Positions 8,703 through 18,658 of a stretch of DNA of 64,000 bases are shown here, in pieces. Every line of letters starts with the position of its first letter. Positions within the stretch are counted from its first letter, which is position 1. The position numbers and the translations under genes were made by a program. The stretch lies in NCBI RefSeq assembly GCF_016918765.2, contig NZ_CP092104.1, positions 2,108,001 through 2,172,000 of the forward strand, given 5' to 3'. Under the pieces are notes generated by a model. The model was not told where the DNA came from, searched no databases, and worked only from the letters and a program-made list of their open reading frames with translations. Source of the DNA: Flagellatimonas centrodinii (GTDB taxonomy: Bacteria > Pseudomonadota > Gammaproteobacteria > Nevskiales > Nevskiaceae).

Positions 8703-9651
8703 GCCGATTGCCGATCGGGCTGACGGTGTCGCCGAGCACGCCTTTCTCGGTGATCAGGATCTCGTCGCTGCTGAACAGCGGCGGCTGGCCGCGCCGGGCC
8801 TGTGACGGAAACCGCAGGGTCAGCGGCGGCAGCGCGGCTTGGGTGTCGCCATTGGGCGCAAACAGGCGCAGACCGCCAAGGCCGAAGTCCGGCACCAGCA
8901 GGTAGGGGCCGTCGGCCGATGGCAGCAGGCTGAAGTCATCGGGCACGCCGATGAAGCTGGCGACGGTTTCGATCGGGCCGGGGCCTTCGGCGGTCCACGT
9001 CAGGCGGCGGACGCGCGCAATGTCGGGCAGCCCGCTCTCGCTGAAATAGAACTGGTCGCCGTCGGCCTGCAGGCCGTTGGGGGCGAGCATGCCACCCTCG
9101 AGCCATACCGAGACATCGGTCGCCTGCAACGGGCTGCCGGGGGCGAGCGCGACCCGCAGGATCTTGGGGTCCGGCAACGCAGTGGTCGCGACCGGCCCAT
9201 TGATGATGTAGAGCGCGTCGTCGGGCCCCACCGCCATGCCGTTGGGCGCGGCGATCCCCAGTGGCGTGATGGCGGCCAGCTGCGCCACGGCGGTCAGCGG
9301 TGCCGCATAGAGCTGTCCGTCGAAACAGGCGGCATAGAGCGTCTCGGCACGAATCGCCAGTCCGGTGAAATTGCAGCCACTGGCCGATAGCGGTGTGGCA
9401 ATCAAGCCCGATTCGGCACGGGCGACTTCGTATACATTCTCGCCGCCACTGACGAACAGCCGGCCGTCGTCGCTGAACAGCAGGTTCTCGGCGTCGGGAA
9501 TGCGCAGCAGTGTCTCGAGGCGGCCACAGCCGGTGTCGACGCAGAGATCCTGCGGCTCGGGCAGGGCGGTGTCGGTGTGGCTGTCACCCCCGCTGCAGGC
9601 GGCCAACATCGCCAGCAGGAGAACGCTGGTAATCCGGTCCCGCAGCGTCAT
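8668..9651 (-). CDS. Predicted beta-propeller lipoprotein (SMP-30/NHL-like)
   Basis: 327 aa from ATG 9651, which overlaps the thiolase stop as ATGA. A lipoprotein signal is clear: MTLRDRITSVLLLAMLAAC followed by SGGDS, with lipobox LAAC. The mature part has repeated strands such as ENLLFSDDGRLFVSG, NGMAVGPDDALYIING and NGLQADGDQFYFSESG, the pattern of gluconolactonase/SMP-30-like six-bladed propellers. No catalytic metal ligands could be assigned with confidence, so substrate and activity are unknown. It is anchored in an envelope membrane and coupled to the thiolase gene upstream, which is an odd pairing. Its last 35 bases overlap the 3' end of the S46 peptidase gene on the other strand. Confidence 0.75.
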   Translation of the reverse strand: MTLRDRITSVLLLAMLAACSGGDSHTDTALPEPQDLCVDTGCGRLETLLRIPDAENLLFSDDGRLFVSGGENVYEVARAESGLIATPLSASGCNFTGLAIRAETLYAACFDGQLYAAPLTAVAQLAAITPLGIAAPNGMAVGPDDALYIINGPVATTALPDPKILRVALAPGSPLQATDVSVWLEGGMLAPNGLQADGDQFYFSESGLPDIARVRRLTWTAEGPGPIETVASFIGVPDDFSLLPSADGPYLLVPDFGLGGLRLFAPNGDTQAALPPLTLRFPSQARRGQPPLFSSDEILITEKGVLGDTVSPIGNRLSVFRRAPVTD

Positions 9652-10838
9652 GCCGTGGGCACCTCGATCGCCACCGCCACCGCTTCGCCGCCACCGATGC
9701 ACAAGGTGGCGACGCCACGGCCGCCGCCCCGTGCCCTCAGGGCGCCGATCAGTGTGGTCAGGATGCGGGCGCCGGAGGCGCCAATCGGATGGCCGAGCGC
9801 ACAGGCGCCGCCATTGACGTTGACGCGATCATGGGAAAGGCCGTGCTCCTGCATGGCGGCCATGGTCACCACCGCAAAGGCTTCATTGATCTCCCACAGG
9901 TCGACATCGGCCACGGCCCAGCCGATTTTTGCCAGCAACTTGCGGATGGCATCCACCGGCGCCACGGTGAACTCGCCGGGGAGGCGGGCGTGGCTGCTGT
10001 GGGCGACGATCCGTGCCAGCGGGGTGGCGCCCGCCCGATCGGCTGCTGCGGCCGACATCAGCACCAGAGCTGCAGCGCCATCATTGATCGAACTGGCGTT
10101 GGCGGCGGTGATGGTGCCGTCCTTGCGGAACGCCGGCTTGAGACTGGGGATCTTGTCAGGCATGGCCTTGAACGGGCCTTCATCCCGGCGCACGGTGTCG
10201 GTACCTTTGCGACCGTGCACGTCGACCGGGGTCATCTCGAAGTCGAAGCTGCCATCTTCATTGGCGCGTCGGGCGCGGGCCAGGGATTCGATGGCGAAGG
10301 CATCCTGTTGCGCGCGGGTGTATCCATAGCGGTCGACCGCGGTCTCGGCGAACACCCCCATCGGTGTGCGCGTCTGGTAGGCGTCTTCCAGTCCGTCGAC
10401 CGCCATGTGGTCGAGCACCTCGCCATGACCGTACTTGAGGCCGGCTCGCATGCGGATCAGGTGGGGGGCATTGGTCATGCTTTCCATGCCGCCCGCCACC
10501 AGCGTCGATACGCTGCCGGCGCGGATCATGTCAGCCCCCAGCATCACCGCCTTCAGCCCCGAGCCACACATCTTGTTGATGGTCAGCGCGGTGACATGGT
10601 CCGGCAGTCCGGCCTTGCGGCTGGCCTGTCGTGCCGGCGCCTGGCCCTGTCCGGCGCCGAGCACATTGCCCATGATCACGTCTTCGACCTGCTCCGGCGC
10701 AATGCCGGCACGCGCCACCGCAGCCTTGATCGCGACCGCGCCGAGATCACTGGCGCTGAGGGTCGAAAAAGCGCCTTGCAGCGCGCCCATCGGGGTTCGC
10801 GCCAGGCCGGTGATAACGACGTCGTCGGCAGTGCTCAC
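9648..10838 (-). CDS. Acetyl-CoA C-acetyltransferase (thiolase)
   Basis: 396 aa from GTG 10838, preceded by GGAG at normal distance; an upstream ATG at 10946 would add 36 residues unlike the family start. Thiolase signatures are in place: the nucleophile Cys followed by QASRKAG, then NKMCGSGLKAVMLGADMI, the His block NVNGGACALGHPIGASG and the second Cys in LCIGGGEAVAVAIE. It condenses or cleaves acetoacetyl-CoA-type substrates in fatty acid, PHB or ketogenic amino acid metabolism. It is divergent from the leucine-dehydrogenase-like gene, consistent with branched-chain amino acid breakdown. Confidence 0.93.
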   Translation of the reverse strand: MSTADDVVITGLARTPMGALQGAFSTLSASDLGAVAIKAAVARAGIAPEQVEDVIMGNVLGAGQGQAPARQASRKAGLPDHVTALTINKMCGSGLKAVMLGADMIRAGSVSTLVAGGMESMTNAPHLIRMRAGLKYGHGEVLDHMAVDGLEDAYQTRTPMGVFAETAVDRYGYTRAQQDAFAIESLARARRANEDGSFDFEMTPVDVHGRKGTDTVRRDEGPFKAMPDKIPSLKPAFRKDGTITAANASSINDGAAALVLMSAAAADRAGATPLARIVAHSSHARLPGEFTVAPVDAIRKLLAKIGWAVADVDLWEINEAFAVVTMAAMQEHGLSHDRVNVNGGACALGHPIGASGARILTTLIGALRARGGGRGVATLCIGGGEAVAVAIEVPTA

Positions 10839-10951
10839 AGTGTTCTCCAGCAGCAATTGGGCGGGCAAGTATCGCCGATGCCGGGGCCGGCGACCCACCA
10901 GAAAGACGGGGAAACCCGGTAACCTGCCCTGCCGTCCAGCCCGCATCCGGC

Positions 10952-12001
10952 ATGACCGTCTTCGACCATCCCGATTTTGATCGCCATGAGCAGGTCGTGT
11001 TTCACCATGACCCGTCCAGCGGCCTGCGCGCCCTCATCGCCATCCACAGCACGCGCCTCGGCCCCAGTCTCGGCGGTTGCCGGATGTTTCCCTACGTCGA
11101 CGAGGCAGCCGCGCTGACCGATGTCTTGCGCTTGTCGCGGGGGATGAGCTTCAAAGCCGCGCTGGCGGGTCTGCCGCAGGGGGGCGGCAAGAGCGTCATC
11201 CTCGGTGATCCGCGTCGCGACAAGTCGCCGGCATTGCTGCGGGCCATGGGACGTGGCATCGAGCGTCTCGGCGGTGCCTATGTGGTGGCAGAGGACTCCG
11301 GCACCAACGTGGCTGATATCGAGGTGATGTCCGGGGTTACCCGCCACGTCAGTGGCCTCACCGATGCCCAAACCCGTGCCACCGGCCGCACCGGCGACCC
11401 GTCGCCGGCAACCGCCTACGGCACCCTGGTGGCGATCCGTACCGCCGTGCGCTTCGCCTTCGGTCGGGATGACCTCGAGGGGGTGCGGGTGGCGATCCAG
11501 GGTGTCGGCAATGTCGGCTACCGTCTGGCCGCGCTGTTGCATGCCGAAGGCGCCCGGCTGTGGGTGGCGGATACCCATTCGCCGGCGGTCGACCGCTGCG
11601 TGCGGGCCTTCGGCGCGGTGGCGGTTCCCGTGTCTGCGATTCATGCCCAGGCGGTCGAGGTGTTCGCCCCCTGCGCGCTCGGCGGTGTGGTCAACGACCA
11701 CACCTTGCCGCAGTTGCAGGCGCGGGTCGTGGCAGGGGCGGCCAACAACCAGCTGGCGCGGCCCGAGCACGACAGCCTGCTACAGGCGCGGGGCATACTG
11801 TATGCGCCCGATTACGTGGTCAATGCCGGTGGCATCATCGATATTCACCACCAGCGAACCGGCTATGACGCAGCGGCCGTCCGGGCCCACCTCGATCGCA
11901 TCGGTGACACCCTCAGCGACATCTTCACCAGGGCCGCAGTGCGCGGTCGCGCCACCGGGGCGGTGGCCGACGCGCTGGCCGAAGCGGTGTTCCGGCCATG
12001 A
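10952..12001 (+). CDS. Leu/Glu/Phe/Val-type amino acid dehydrogenase
   Basis: 349 aa. This family oxidatively deaminates branched-chain or aromatic amino acids to 2-oxo acids with NAD. The substrate domain shows GPSLGGCRMFPY and the catalytic Lys region MSFKAALAGLPQGGGKSVI; AEDSGTNVADIEVM is another family block. The NAD Rossmann loop is VAIQGVGNVGYRLAALL (about residue 180), and AGAANNQLARPEHD with APDYVVNAGGIID closes the active site. Leucine, valine or phenylalanine specificity cannot be separated by eye. Its stop overlaps the pncC start (ATGA). Confidence 0.92.
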   Translation: MTVFDHPDFDRHEQVVFHHDPSSGLRALIAIHSTRLGPSLGGCRMFPYVDEAAALTDVLRLSRGMSFKAALAGLPQGGGKSVILGDPRRDKSPALLRAMGRGIERLGGAYVVAEDSGTNVADIEVMSGVTRHVSGLTDAQTRATGRTGDPSPATAYGTLVAIRTAVRFAFGRDDLEGVRVAIQGVGNVGYRLAALLHAEGARLWVADTHSPAVDRCVRAFGAVAVPVSAIHAQAVEVFAPCALGGVVNDHTLPQLQARVVAGAANNQLARPEHDSLLQARGILYAPDYVVNAGGIIDIHHQRTGYDAAAVRAHLDRIGDTLSDIFTRAAVRGRATGAVADALAEAVFRP

Positions 12002-12477
12002 TCGACGTCGATGCCGATGCCATTGGTCAGGTCCTGCTGGCGCGGCGCGCCTGGTTGGCGGTGGCCGAGAGTTGCACCGGTGGCCTGCTGGCGGCGCGCC
12101 TCACCGATGTGCCGGGCGCTTCGGCATGGTTCGATCGCGGGGTGGTGACCTACTCCAACCGCGCCAAACAGGACCTGCTGGCGGTTCCCGAAGCATTGCT
12201 GGCCGCGCATGGCGCCGTCAGTGGGCCGGTCGCCGAGGCGATGGCCTCCGGTCTGCGGCGCCGTGCCGATGTCGACTGGACGGTCGCGGTCACCGGTATT
12301 GCCGGGCCGGGGGGCGGCACACCGGAGAAGCCGGTCGGGACGGTCTGGATCGCCTGGGCCGGGCCGGGCGGTGTTACCGCCCAGCGCCATCAGTTCGCGG
12401 GCGACCGGGCGGCGATCCGGCAACAAACGGTGAACATTTCGCTGCAGGGCCTGCGCGCCCGGATAACTGTGAAATAA
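11998..12477 (+). CDS. pncC: CinA C-terminal family nicotinamide-nucleotide amidohydrolase
   Basis: 159 aa, the stand-alone CinA C-terminal domain. PncC hydrolyses nicotinamide mononucleotide to nicotinate mononucleotide in NAD salvage. The motif VAESCTGGLLAARLTDVPGAS near the N-terminus and VAVTGIAGPGGGTPEKPVGTVW are diagnostic. It lies directly upstream of recA, its usual place in proteobacteria, and its stop codon lies inside the recA LexA operator. Confidence 0.94.
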   Translation: MIDVDADAIGQVLLARRAWLAVAESCTGGLLAARLTDVPGASAWFDRGVVTYSNRAKQDLLAVPEALLAAHGAVSGPVAEAMASGLRRRADVDWTVAVTGIAGPGGGTPEKPVGTVWIAWAGPGGVTAQRHQFAGDRAAIRQQTVNISLQGLRARITVK

Positions 12478-12482
12478 TACAG
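12467..12482 (+). promoter_or_regulatory. LexA (SOS) operator of recA
   Basis: CTGT (12467-12470), eight bases, ACAG (12479-12482): the CTGT-N8-ACAG consensus of the E. coli-type LexA box, 22 bases before the recA ATG. It overlaps the pncC stop TAA at 12475-12477. It implies SOS induction of recA-recX. No convincing -35 box was found around it. Confidence 0.85.
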
Positions 12483-12504
12483 GTAACCTCACTCAGGACA
12501 GACC

Positions 12505-13542
12505 ATGGACGACAACCGCAAGAAAGCCCTAGAAGCCGCCCTCTCCCAGATCGAACGCCAGTTCGGCAAGGGCGCGGTGATGCGGATGGGGGTCGACACG
12601 CGGCCGGAAGTGGAGGTGATCTCCACCGGTTCCATCACACTGGATGCCGCCCTCGGCATCGGCGGCGTGCCGCGCGGCCGCGTGGTGGAAATCTACGGCC
12701 CGGAATCATCGGGCAAGACCACCTTCGCCCTGCACGTGACCGCCGAAGCACAGAAGGCCGGCGGCGTGGCCGCCTTTGTCGATGCCGAACACGCGCTGGA
12801 TGTCGGCTATGCCGAAAAGCTCGGGGTGCAGGTGAATGACCTGCTGATCTCGCAGCCGGACACCGGCGAGCAGGCCTTGGAGATCGTCGACATGTTGGTG
12901 CGGTCCAATGCCATCGACGTGATCGTGATCGACTCGGTGGCGGCGCTGGTGCCCAAGTCGGAGTTGGAAGGTGACATGGGTGATGCCTCCGTGGGGGTGC
13001 AGGCGCGCCTCATGAGCCAGGCGCTGCGCAAGCTCACCGGTACCATCAACCGTTCGAAAACGACGGTGATCTTCATCAACCAGCTGCGCATGAAGATCGG
13101 CGTGATGATGCCGGGTCAGAGCCCGGAGACCACCACCGGCGGCAACGCGCTGAAATTCTATGCATCGGTGCGCCTCGATATCCGCCGGATCGGCGCCATC
13201 CGCAAGGGCGACGAGGTGATCGGCAATGAAACCCGCGTCAAGGTGGTCAAGAACAAGATGGCACCGCCGTTCAAGCAGGTGATCTTCGAAATCATGTATG
13301 GCGAGGGGATTTCCCGCGAAGGCGAGCTGATCGACCTCGGGGTGGAGCACAAGCTGGTCGACAAGTCCGGCGCCTGGTATGCCTACAACGGCGACAAGAT
13401 CGGTCAGGGCAAGGACAACGCCCGCAACTATCTCAAGGACCACCCCGAGATTGCCGGCGAGCTGGAGAAGACCCTGCGTGACAAGCTGGTCCCCAAGCGC
13501 AAGCGCGCGGGTGAAGAAGACGCCCCGACGCCCGCCAAGTAA
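12505..13542 (+). CDS. recA: Recombinase RecA
   Basis: 345 aa. RecA forms the ATP-dependent filament on single-stranded DNA for strand exchange and triggers LexA self-cleavage. Walker [10 protein letters not shown], Walker [13 protein letters not shown], loop L1 [21 protein letters not shown] and loop L2 [30 protein letters not shown] regions are all present, and the C-terminus is acidic. A LexA operator sits 22 bases upstream. recX overlaps its 3' end. Confidence 0.99.
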   Translation: MDDNRKKALEAALSQIERQFGKGAVMRMGVDTRPEVEVISTGSITLDAALGIGGVPRGRVVEIYGPESSGKTTFALHVTAEAQKAGGVAAFVDAEHALDVGYAEKLGVQVNDLLISQPDTGEQALEIVDMLVRSNAIDVIVIDSVAALVPKSELEGDMGDASVGVQARLMSQALRKLTGTINRSKTTVIFINQLRMKIGVMMPGQSPETTTGGNALKFYASVRLDIRRIGAIRKGDEVIGNETRVKVVKNKMAPPFKQVIFEIMYGEGISREGELIDLGVEHKLVDKSGAWYAYNGDKIGQGKDNARNYLKDHPEIAGELEKTLRDKLVPKRKRAGEEDAPTPAK

Positions 13543-14008
13543 GCCGCTGGATGCCGCCAGCGCCCGCGAGCGGGCGCTGCGGCTGCTGGCCCGCCGCGAG
13601 CATGGCGCGCGCGAGCTGACCGCCAAGCTGCGGCAGCGTGGCGCCGATGCCGACACCGCCGAGGCCGCGGTTTCCCGCCTTGCCGAACGCGGCCTGCAGT
13701 CGGACGACCGCTATGCCGAAACGCTGGCCCGCCATCGGGCCGGGCAGGGCTATGGCCCCTTGCGGATTCGTGCCGAGCTGGCACAGGCCGGTATTGATCG
13801 CGGGCGGATCGAGCAGGTGATGGAGGACCTGCAGGTGGATTGGGCGGCGCAGGCGGCCGCCATCGTCGAGCGGCGTTTTGCGGGCGCCGCTGAGGACCGG
13901 GAGACCGGTCTGCGTGCCTGGCGTCACCTCGCCGGCCGGGGATTTTCGGCGGGTGAGATTCGGGCCGCAGTGCGCGGCTACGACCCGGACGATCCGGGCG
14001 GAAGCTGA
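13511..14008 (+). CDS. recX: Regulatory protein RecX
   Basis: 165 aa from GTG 13511 ([11 protein letters not shown]...), overlapping recA by 32 bases; no better start with a ribosome site exists downstream of the recA stop. RecX binds and caps RecA filaments. The three-helix repeat pattern is visible: [19 protein letters not shown], then [14 protein letters not shown] and [16 protein letters not shown]. Its overlap with recA fits co-expression. The exact start is uncertain. Confidence 0.88.
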   Translation: MKKTPRRPPSKPLDAASARERALRLLARREHGARELTAKLRQRGADADTAEAAVSRLAERGLQSDDRYAETLARHRAGQGYGPLRIRAELAQAGIDRGRIEQVMEDLQVDWAAQAAAIVERRFAGAAEDRETGLRAWRHLAGRGFSAGEIRAAVRGYDPDDPGGS

Positions 14009-14090
14009 CAGCCGCGAGGTTCCACCGGGCGGCCGTGAGTCCCGACGCGCTTTTCGCTACCCTATGCGACCTTTTTCGCTGCCCGGCCGC

Positions 14091-16700
14091 ATGAACAGCA
14101 ACGACGTCCGCGCCCGATTCCTGGCGTTTTTCGAGTCCAAGCAGCACACCCTCGTGCCCTCGGCCCCTCTGGTGCCGGGTAACGATCCGACGCTGCTGTT
14201 CACCAACGCCGGCATGGTGCCATTCAAGGACGTGTTCACTGGCCAGGACACGCGGCCGTACACGCGGGCGGCATCCAGCCAGAAATGCGTGCGCGCCGGC
14301 GGCAAACACAACGACCTCGAGAACGTCGGCTACACCGCACGGCATCACACCTTTTTCGAGATGCTGGGCAACTTCAGTTTCGGCGACTATTTCAAGGCCG
14401 ATGCCATTCCCTGGGCCTGGGAGTTCATCACCTCCCGCGATTGGCTGGGCATCGACCCCTCGCGGTTGCTGGTCACCGTCTACCACACCGACGACGAGGC
14501 CTACGGGTTGTGGAAGGACACGGTTGGTGTGCCGGCCGAGCGGATCGTCCGTATCGGTGATAACAAGGGTGCGCCTTACGCGTCGGACAACTTCTGGACC
14601 ATGGGCGAGACCGGTCCCTGCGGCCCCTGCACCGAGATCTTCTACGATCACGGCGACCACATCCCGGGTGGCCCGCCGGGCTCGCCGGACGAGGATGGCG
14701 ACCGCTGGATCGAGATCTGGAACGTGGTGTTCATGCAGTTCGAGCGGCATGCCGACGGCCGCATGACGCCGCTGCCCGCGCCCAGCGTCGACACCGGCAT
14801 GGGCCTGGAACGTATCTCGGCGCTGCTGCAAGGCACCCATGACAATTACCGCATCGACAGCTTCCGTCTGCTGATCGAGGCGATCGCCGCGCGTGCCGGA
14901 CAGGCGCCGTATGCATCGGCCTCGCAGAAGGTGATTGCCGATCACATTCGTGCCACCAGCTTTCTGCTGCTCGACGGTGTGTTGCCGGGCAATGAGGGAC
15001 GCGGTTACGTGCTGCGGCGGATCATGCGTCGCGCCATCCGTCACGGCTACAAGCTGGGGCTGAACGAGCCCTTCTTCCATGCGCTGGTGGCGCCGCTGGG
15101 CGAGGCGATGGGCGCGGGCTACCCGGAGCTGGTGGAGAAACGCGCCTGGTTGGAGCAGACCATCCGTGCCGAGGAAGATGCCTTCGCGACGACGCTCGAC
15201 AAGGGCATGAAGTTGCTCGACGAGGCGATTGCCGGGCTTGCATCCGGCGTGATCCCGGGGGCGGTGGTGTTCAAGCTGTACGACACCTACGGCTTTCCCG
15301 TTGACCTGACCGCCGACATCGCCCGTGAGCGCGCGCTGACCCTGGATCTCGACGGCTACGAGCGCGAGATGGCGGCGCAGCGCGAGCGTGCGCGCGCGGC
15401 CAGCAGTTTCAAGGCAGGCGCCAGTCTGCGGTACGAGGGTGATGCCACCTGTTTCGTCGGCTATGAGTCGTTGCGCGCCGATGCCACCGTGGTGGCGCTG
15501 TTCCGGGACGGTGAACCGGTGCCGTCGCTGCAGGCCGGCGAGCAGGGCATCGTGGTGCTCGACCGCACGCCGTTCTATGCCGAGTCCGGCGGTCAGGTGG
15601 GCGATGCCGGCCGCATCGGTACCTTTGTGGTGGACGATACTCAGAAGATCAAGGGCAGCGTGTTCGGCCACAGCGGACGGCTGGCCGAGGGCGGGCTCGC
15701 GGTGGGGGATGCGGTGACCGCCGAGGTCACCGACAGCCTGCGCCGTGCCACCATGCGCAACCACTCCGCCACCCACCTGTTGCACCGCGCTTTGCGTGAC
15801 GTGCTGGGCGAGCACGTGGCGCAAAAGGGCTCCCTGGTGGATGCCCAGCGCACCCGATTCGACTTCTCGCACCCGTCGGCGGTGACGGTGGAGGAGATCA
15901 TCGAGATCGAAAACCGCGTCAACCGTGCGGTGCTCGCCAACGTTGAGGTGGGCGCGCGGGTCATGGGCTATGACGATGCCATTGCCAGTGGTGCCATGGC
16001 GCTGTTCGGCGAGAAGTACGGGGACGAGGTGCGGGTGTTGCAGATGGGCGACTTCAGCACCGAGTTGTGCGGGGGTACCCATGTTGGCCGCACGGGCGAT
16101 ATCGGTCTGTTCAAGATCGTCTCGGAGTCGGGTGTCGCGTCCGGCATTCGTCGGGTTGAAGCAATCACCGGTGAGAACGCACTGGCCCATCTGCGCGGGC
16201 TCGACGACACGCTCAGGGCGGCCGCAGATCGGCTGCGCAGTGGCCGCGAAGACCTGATCGAGAAGATTGAGGCGCAGCTGGAGCGCGCCAAGGCGCTGGA
16301 GAAAGAGCTCGCGGCCCTCAAGGGCAAGCTCGCGGGTGCCGCCAGCGGCGACCTGGTCAGCCAGGCGCGGATGGTCGGTGACGTGCGGGTGATCGCGGCC
16401 CGAGTCGACGGTGTTGCCGGCAACGACCTGCGGGACCTGCAGGACCAGCTCAAGAACAAGCTGGGCAGCGGCGTCGTGGTGTTGGGCGCGGCGGACGGTG
16501 ACAAGGTGAGCCTGATCGCCGGCGTCACCCAGGATCTTACCCGCCGCATCAAGGCCGGTGATCTCATCAAGCATGTGGCGACCCAGGTTGGCGGCAAGGG
16601 CGGCGGACGCCCGGACATGGCGCAGGCCGGGGGGACCGATGTTGCGGCCCTGCCAGCAGCGCTGGAATCGGTTTATGCCTACGTGGAAGGCACACTCTAA
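14091..16700 (+). CDS. alaS: Alanine-tRNA ligase
   Basis: 869 aa from ATG 14091 ([17 protein letters not shown]), matching family start and length; the frame is open upstream to 13878, overlapping recX. It charges tRNA-Ala. The class II catalytic core with [16 protein letters not shown] and [17 protein letters not shown] is followed by the editing domain with zinc-type motif [12 protein letters not shown] and [16 protein letters not shown], then the C-Ala domain with a coiled segment and [15 protein letters not shown]. lysC starts immediately after its stop. Confidence 0.99.
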   Translation: MNSNDVRARFLAFFESKQHTLVPSAPLVPGNDPTLLFTNAGMVPFKDVFTGQDTRPYTRAASSQKCVRAGGKHNDLENVGYTARHHTFFEMLGNFSFGDYFKADAIPWAWEFITSRDWLGIDPSRLLVTVYHTDDEAYGLWKDTVGVPAERIVRIGDNKGAPYASDNFWTMGETGPCGPCTEIFYDHGDHIPGGPPGSPDEDGDRWIEIWNVVFMQFERHADGRMTPLPAPSVDTGMGLERISALLQGTHDNYRIDSFRLLIEAIAARAGQAPYASASQKVIADHIRATSFLLLDGVLPGNEGRGYVLRRIMRRAIRHGYKLGLNEPFFHALVAPLGEAMGAGYPELVEKRAWLEQTIRAEEDAFATTLDKGMKLLDEAIAGLASGVIPGAVVFKLYDTYGFPVDLTADIARERALTLDLDGYEREMAAQRERARAASSFKAGASLRYEGDATCFVGYESLRADATVVALFRDGEPVPSLQAGEQGIVVLDRTPFYAESGGQVGDAGRIGTFVVDDTQKIKGSVFGHSGRLAEGGLAVGDAVTAEVTDSLRRATMRNHSATHLLHRALRDVLGEHVAQKGSLVDAQRTRFDFSHPSAVTVEEIIEIENRVNRAVLANVEVGARVMGYDDAIASGAMALFGEKYGDEVRVLQMGDFSTELCGGTHVGRTGDIGLFKIVSESGVASGIRRVEAITGENALAHLRGLDDTLRAAADRLRSGREDLIEKIEAQLERAKALEKELAALKGKLAGAASGDLVSQARMVGDVRVIAARVDGVAGNDLRDLQDQLKNKLGSGVVVLGAADGDKVSLIAGVTQDLTRRIKAGDLIKHVATQVGGKGGGRPDMAQAGGTDVAALPAALESVYAYVEGTL

Positions 16701-17927
16701 ATGGCATTGATTGTTCAGAAGTACGGTGGCACCTCGATGGGATCGGTGGAACGCATCGAGCACGTTGCCACCAAGGTGGCCGGCTTCGTTCAGCGCGGCG
16801 ATCAGGTGGTGGTGGTGGTGTCGGCGATGAGCGGCGAAACCGATCGTCTGCTGACCCTGGCGCGCTCGGTGAATCCCCGTGGCAGTCAGCGCGAGTTCGA
16901 CCAGATCGCCGCTACCGGGGAGCAGGTCACCATCGGTCTGCTGGCGCTGGCGCTTGGCAAGCTGGGGATACAGGCACGGTCCTACACCGGCTGGCAAGTG
17001 CCGATCCGTACTGATGGTGCCCACATGAAGGCCCGGATCCAGGGGATCGATCCCGACCGCCTGCGTGCCGATTGCCAGGCCGGTGTCGTGCCAGTGGTCG
17101 CCGGGTTCCAGGGCATTACCGATGCCGGTGCCGTCGCCACCTTGGGGCGCGGCGGCTCCGACACCACCGGGGTCGCCCTGGCGGCCGCGCTGGCGGCCGA
17201 CGAATGCCAGATCTATACCGATGTCGACGGTGTCTACACCACCGATCCGCGGGTCGAGCCCAAGGCGCGCCGGCTCGACCGCATCACCTTTGAGGAAATG
17301 CTGGAAATGGCCAGCCTCGGCTCCAAGGTGCTGCAGATCCGGGCCGTCGAGTTCGCCGGCAAATACAAGGTGCCACTGCGGGTGCTGTCCACGTTCAAGG
17401 ATGGCCCGGGCACGCTGATCACGTTAGAGGATTCAAAAGTGGAAGACCCCCTGATCTCCGGCATTGCCTTCAACCGCGACGAGGCCCAGCTCACCGTCAA
17501 TGGCGTGCCGGACCGGCCCGGGATCGCGGCTGCCCTGCTGGGCCCGGTCGGGGACGCCAACATCGAAGTCGACATGATCGTGCAGAACGTTGCCGCCGAC
17601 GGCAGCACCGACTTCACCTTTACCGTCCACAAGAACGACTTTGATCGGGCCACCGAGGTGATGCGCACGGTCAGCGCCGAGTTGGGCGCCAAGGGTGTCG
17701 GCGGGGCCACCGACATCGCCAAGGTGTCGGTGGTGGGGGTCGGCATGCGCAGTCATGCCGGCATTGCCAGTCAGATGTTCAAGGCGCTGGCGACTGCCGG
17801 GATCAACATCCGCATGATTTCCACCTCGGAGATCAAGATTTCGGTGGTCATCGACGAGATGTACCTCGAGTTGGCCGTGCGCACCTTGCACAAGGCCTTC
17901 GGTCTGGAGCAGCCGACCGCCGCCTGA
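16701..17927 (+). CDS. lysC: Aspartate kinase
   Basis: 408 aa, the monofunctional ACT-regulated form. It phosphorylates aspartate, the first step to lysine, threonine and methionine. The N-terminal VQKYGGTSMGSVERI, the aspartate-binding FQGITDAGAVATLGRGGSDTT and ITFEEMLEMASLGSKVLQ are typical; two C-terminal ACT domains follow (ITGVAFNRDE-like ISGIAFNRDEAQLTV and VSVVGVGMRSHAG). It begins at the base after the alaS stop. In pseudomonads csrA follows lysC; here csrA is about 41 kb away. Confidence 0.98.
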   Translation: MALIVQKYGGTSMGSVERIEHVATKVAGFVQRGDQVVVVVSAMSGETDRLLTLARSVNPRGSQREFDQIAATGEQVTIGLLALALGKLGIQARSYTGWQVPIRTDGAHMKARIQGIDPDRLRADCQAGVVPVVAGFQGITDAGAVATLGRGGSDTTGVALAAALAADECQIYTDVDGVYTTDPRVEPKARRLDRITFEEMLEMASLGSKVLQIRAVEFAGKYKVPLRVLSTFKDGPGTLITLEDSKVEDPLISGIAFNRDEAQLTVNGVPDRPGIAAALLGPVGDANIEVDMIVQNVAADGSTDFTFTVHKNDFDRATEVMRTVSAELGAKGVGGATDIAKVSVVGVGMRSHAGIASQMFKALATAGINIRMISTSEIKISVVIDEMYLELAVRTLHKAFGLEQPTAA

Positions 17928-17949
17928 GCGCCCGTTGCACGGTGCGTGT

Positions 17950-18564
17950 CTACAGGCTGCGGGTCCAGAAGGTGAGTTGCTTGTCGTCCTCTGTGTCGGC
18001 GCCGATGTCGCGCCAGCGGTAGCGACATTGCAATCCGGGTTGACGCTGGTAGCCACGCCCCTGCCAGAGTCGGTCGTTGCCGCGATAGGCGGCGGGCTTC
18101 AGGGGGTGATTGTCGTGTCGCTCCACTGCGCAGAAGGTGCTGTGGGTCAGACCCAGTGCCCGGGCATGTGCCTCCCGCAGCTCAAAAAAGGCGCGCCCGA
18201 TGCCCTGTCCGCGGGCTGTCGGAAGCAGCACCGATTCGCCGCAGTAGAACCAGGGCGCCAAGTCGATGCCGCTGGCATGAAACGGCGCCTGCATCTCCGG
18301 CGCAGCGTCGGTCAGGGGCAGGCCCGTGGTGGCGCCGACCGGACGTCCCTCACACTCCACCAGCCCGACGATCGCGCGCGGGCAGTCGCGATAGCGGGCA
18401 AGGTAGTCGCGCTCGTACCCCAGATCGCCTTCATAGAGATAGGGCCAGTCCCGGAACACGGTGATGCGCAATGCCGCCACCGCGTCGAGCCAGGGCGTCA
18501 GGGCGGCGCCGGTCAGGCGGTGCAGGTGGTAGGGGGCTGGCAGCCGGGACAGGGGTGCGGTCAT
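17950..18564 (-). CDS. GNAT family N-acetyltransferase
   Basis: 204 aa. The acetyl-CoA binding motif A is visible as GESVLLPTARGQGIGRAFFE followed by LREAHARALGLTHSTFCAVER. GNAT enzymes move an acetyl group from acetyl-CoA to an amine; the substrate here is not predictable. It converges with lysC (22-base gap) and diverges from the cytochrome b561 gene. No partner gene hints at its role. Confidence 0.82.
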   Translation of the reverse strand: MTAPLSRLPAPYHLHRLTGAALTPWLDAVAALRITVFRDWPYLYEGDLGYERDYLARYRDCPRAIVGLVECEGRPVGATTGLPLTDAAPEMQAPFHASGIDLAPWFYCGESVLLPTARGQGIGRAFFELREAHARALGLTHSTFCAVERHDNHPLKPAAYRGNDRLWQGRGYQRQPGLQCRYRWRDIGADTEDDKQLTFWTRSL

Positions 18565-18575
18565 AAGTCAGAATA

Positions 18576-18615
18576 TTTGAATGAAGATGTCAAAACAGTT
18601 CGCTTGTTTGAATGA
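18576..18615. promoter_or_regulatory. Direct repeats in the divergent GNAT / cytochrome b561 promoter region
   Basis: TTTGAATGA occurs at 18576-18584 and again at 18607-18615, 31 bases apart, close to three helical turns. Between them lies TGTCAA (18588-18593), which reads TTGACA, a perfect -35 box, on the minus strand. The spacing suggests a regulator binding two sites on one face of DNA. No regulator is identified. Confidence 0.35.
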
Positions 18616-18658
18616 CTGAGCCCCCGTACGCTGCAGCAGGTGTTCCCGGAATCCGTTC

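Noticed and set aside
13428-17024. Very long open frame (about 1,200 codons) opposite recX, alaS and lysC
   Set aside because: It is antisense to three clearly recognised genes and its product is low-complexity His/Gln/Arg-rich; a common artefact in high-GC DNA.
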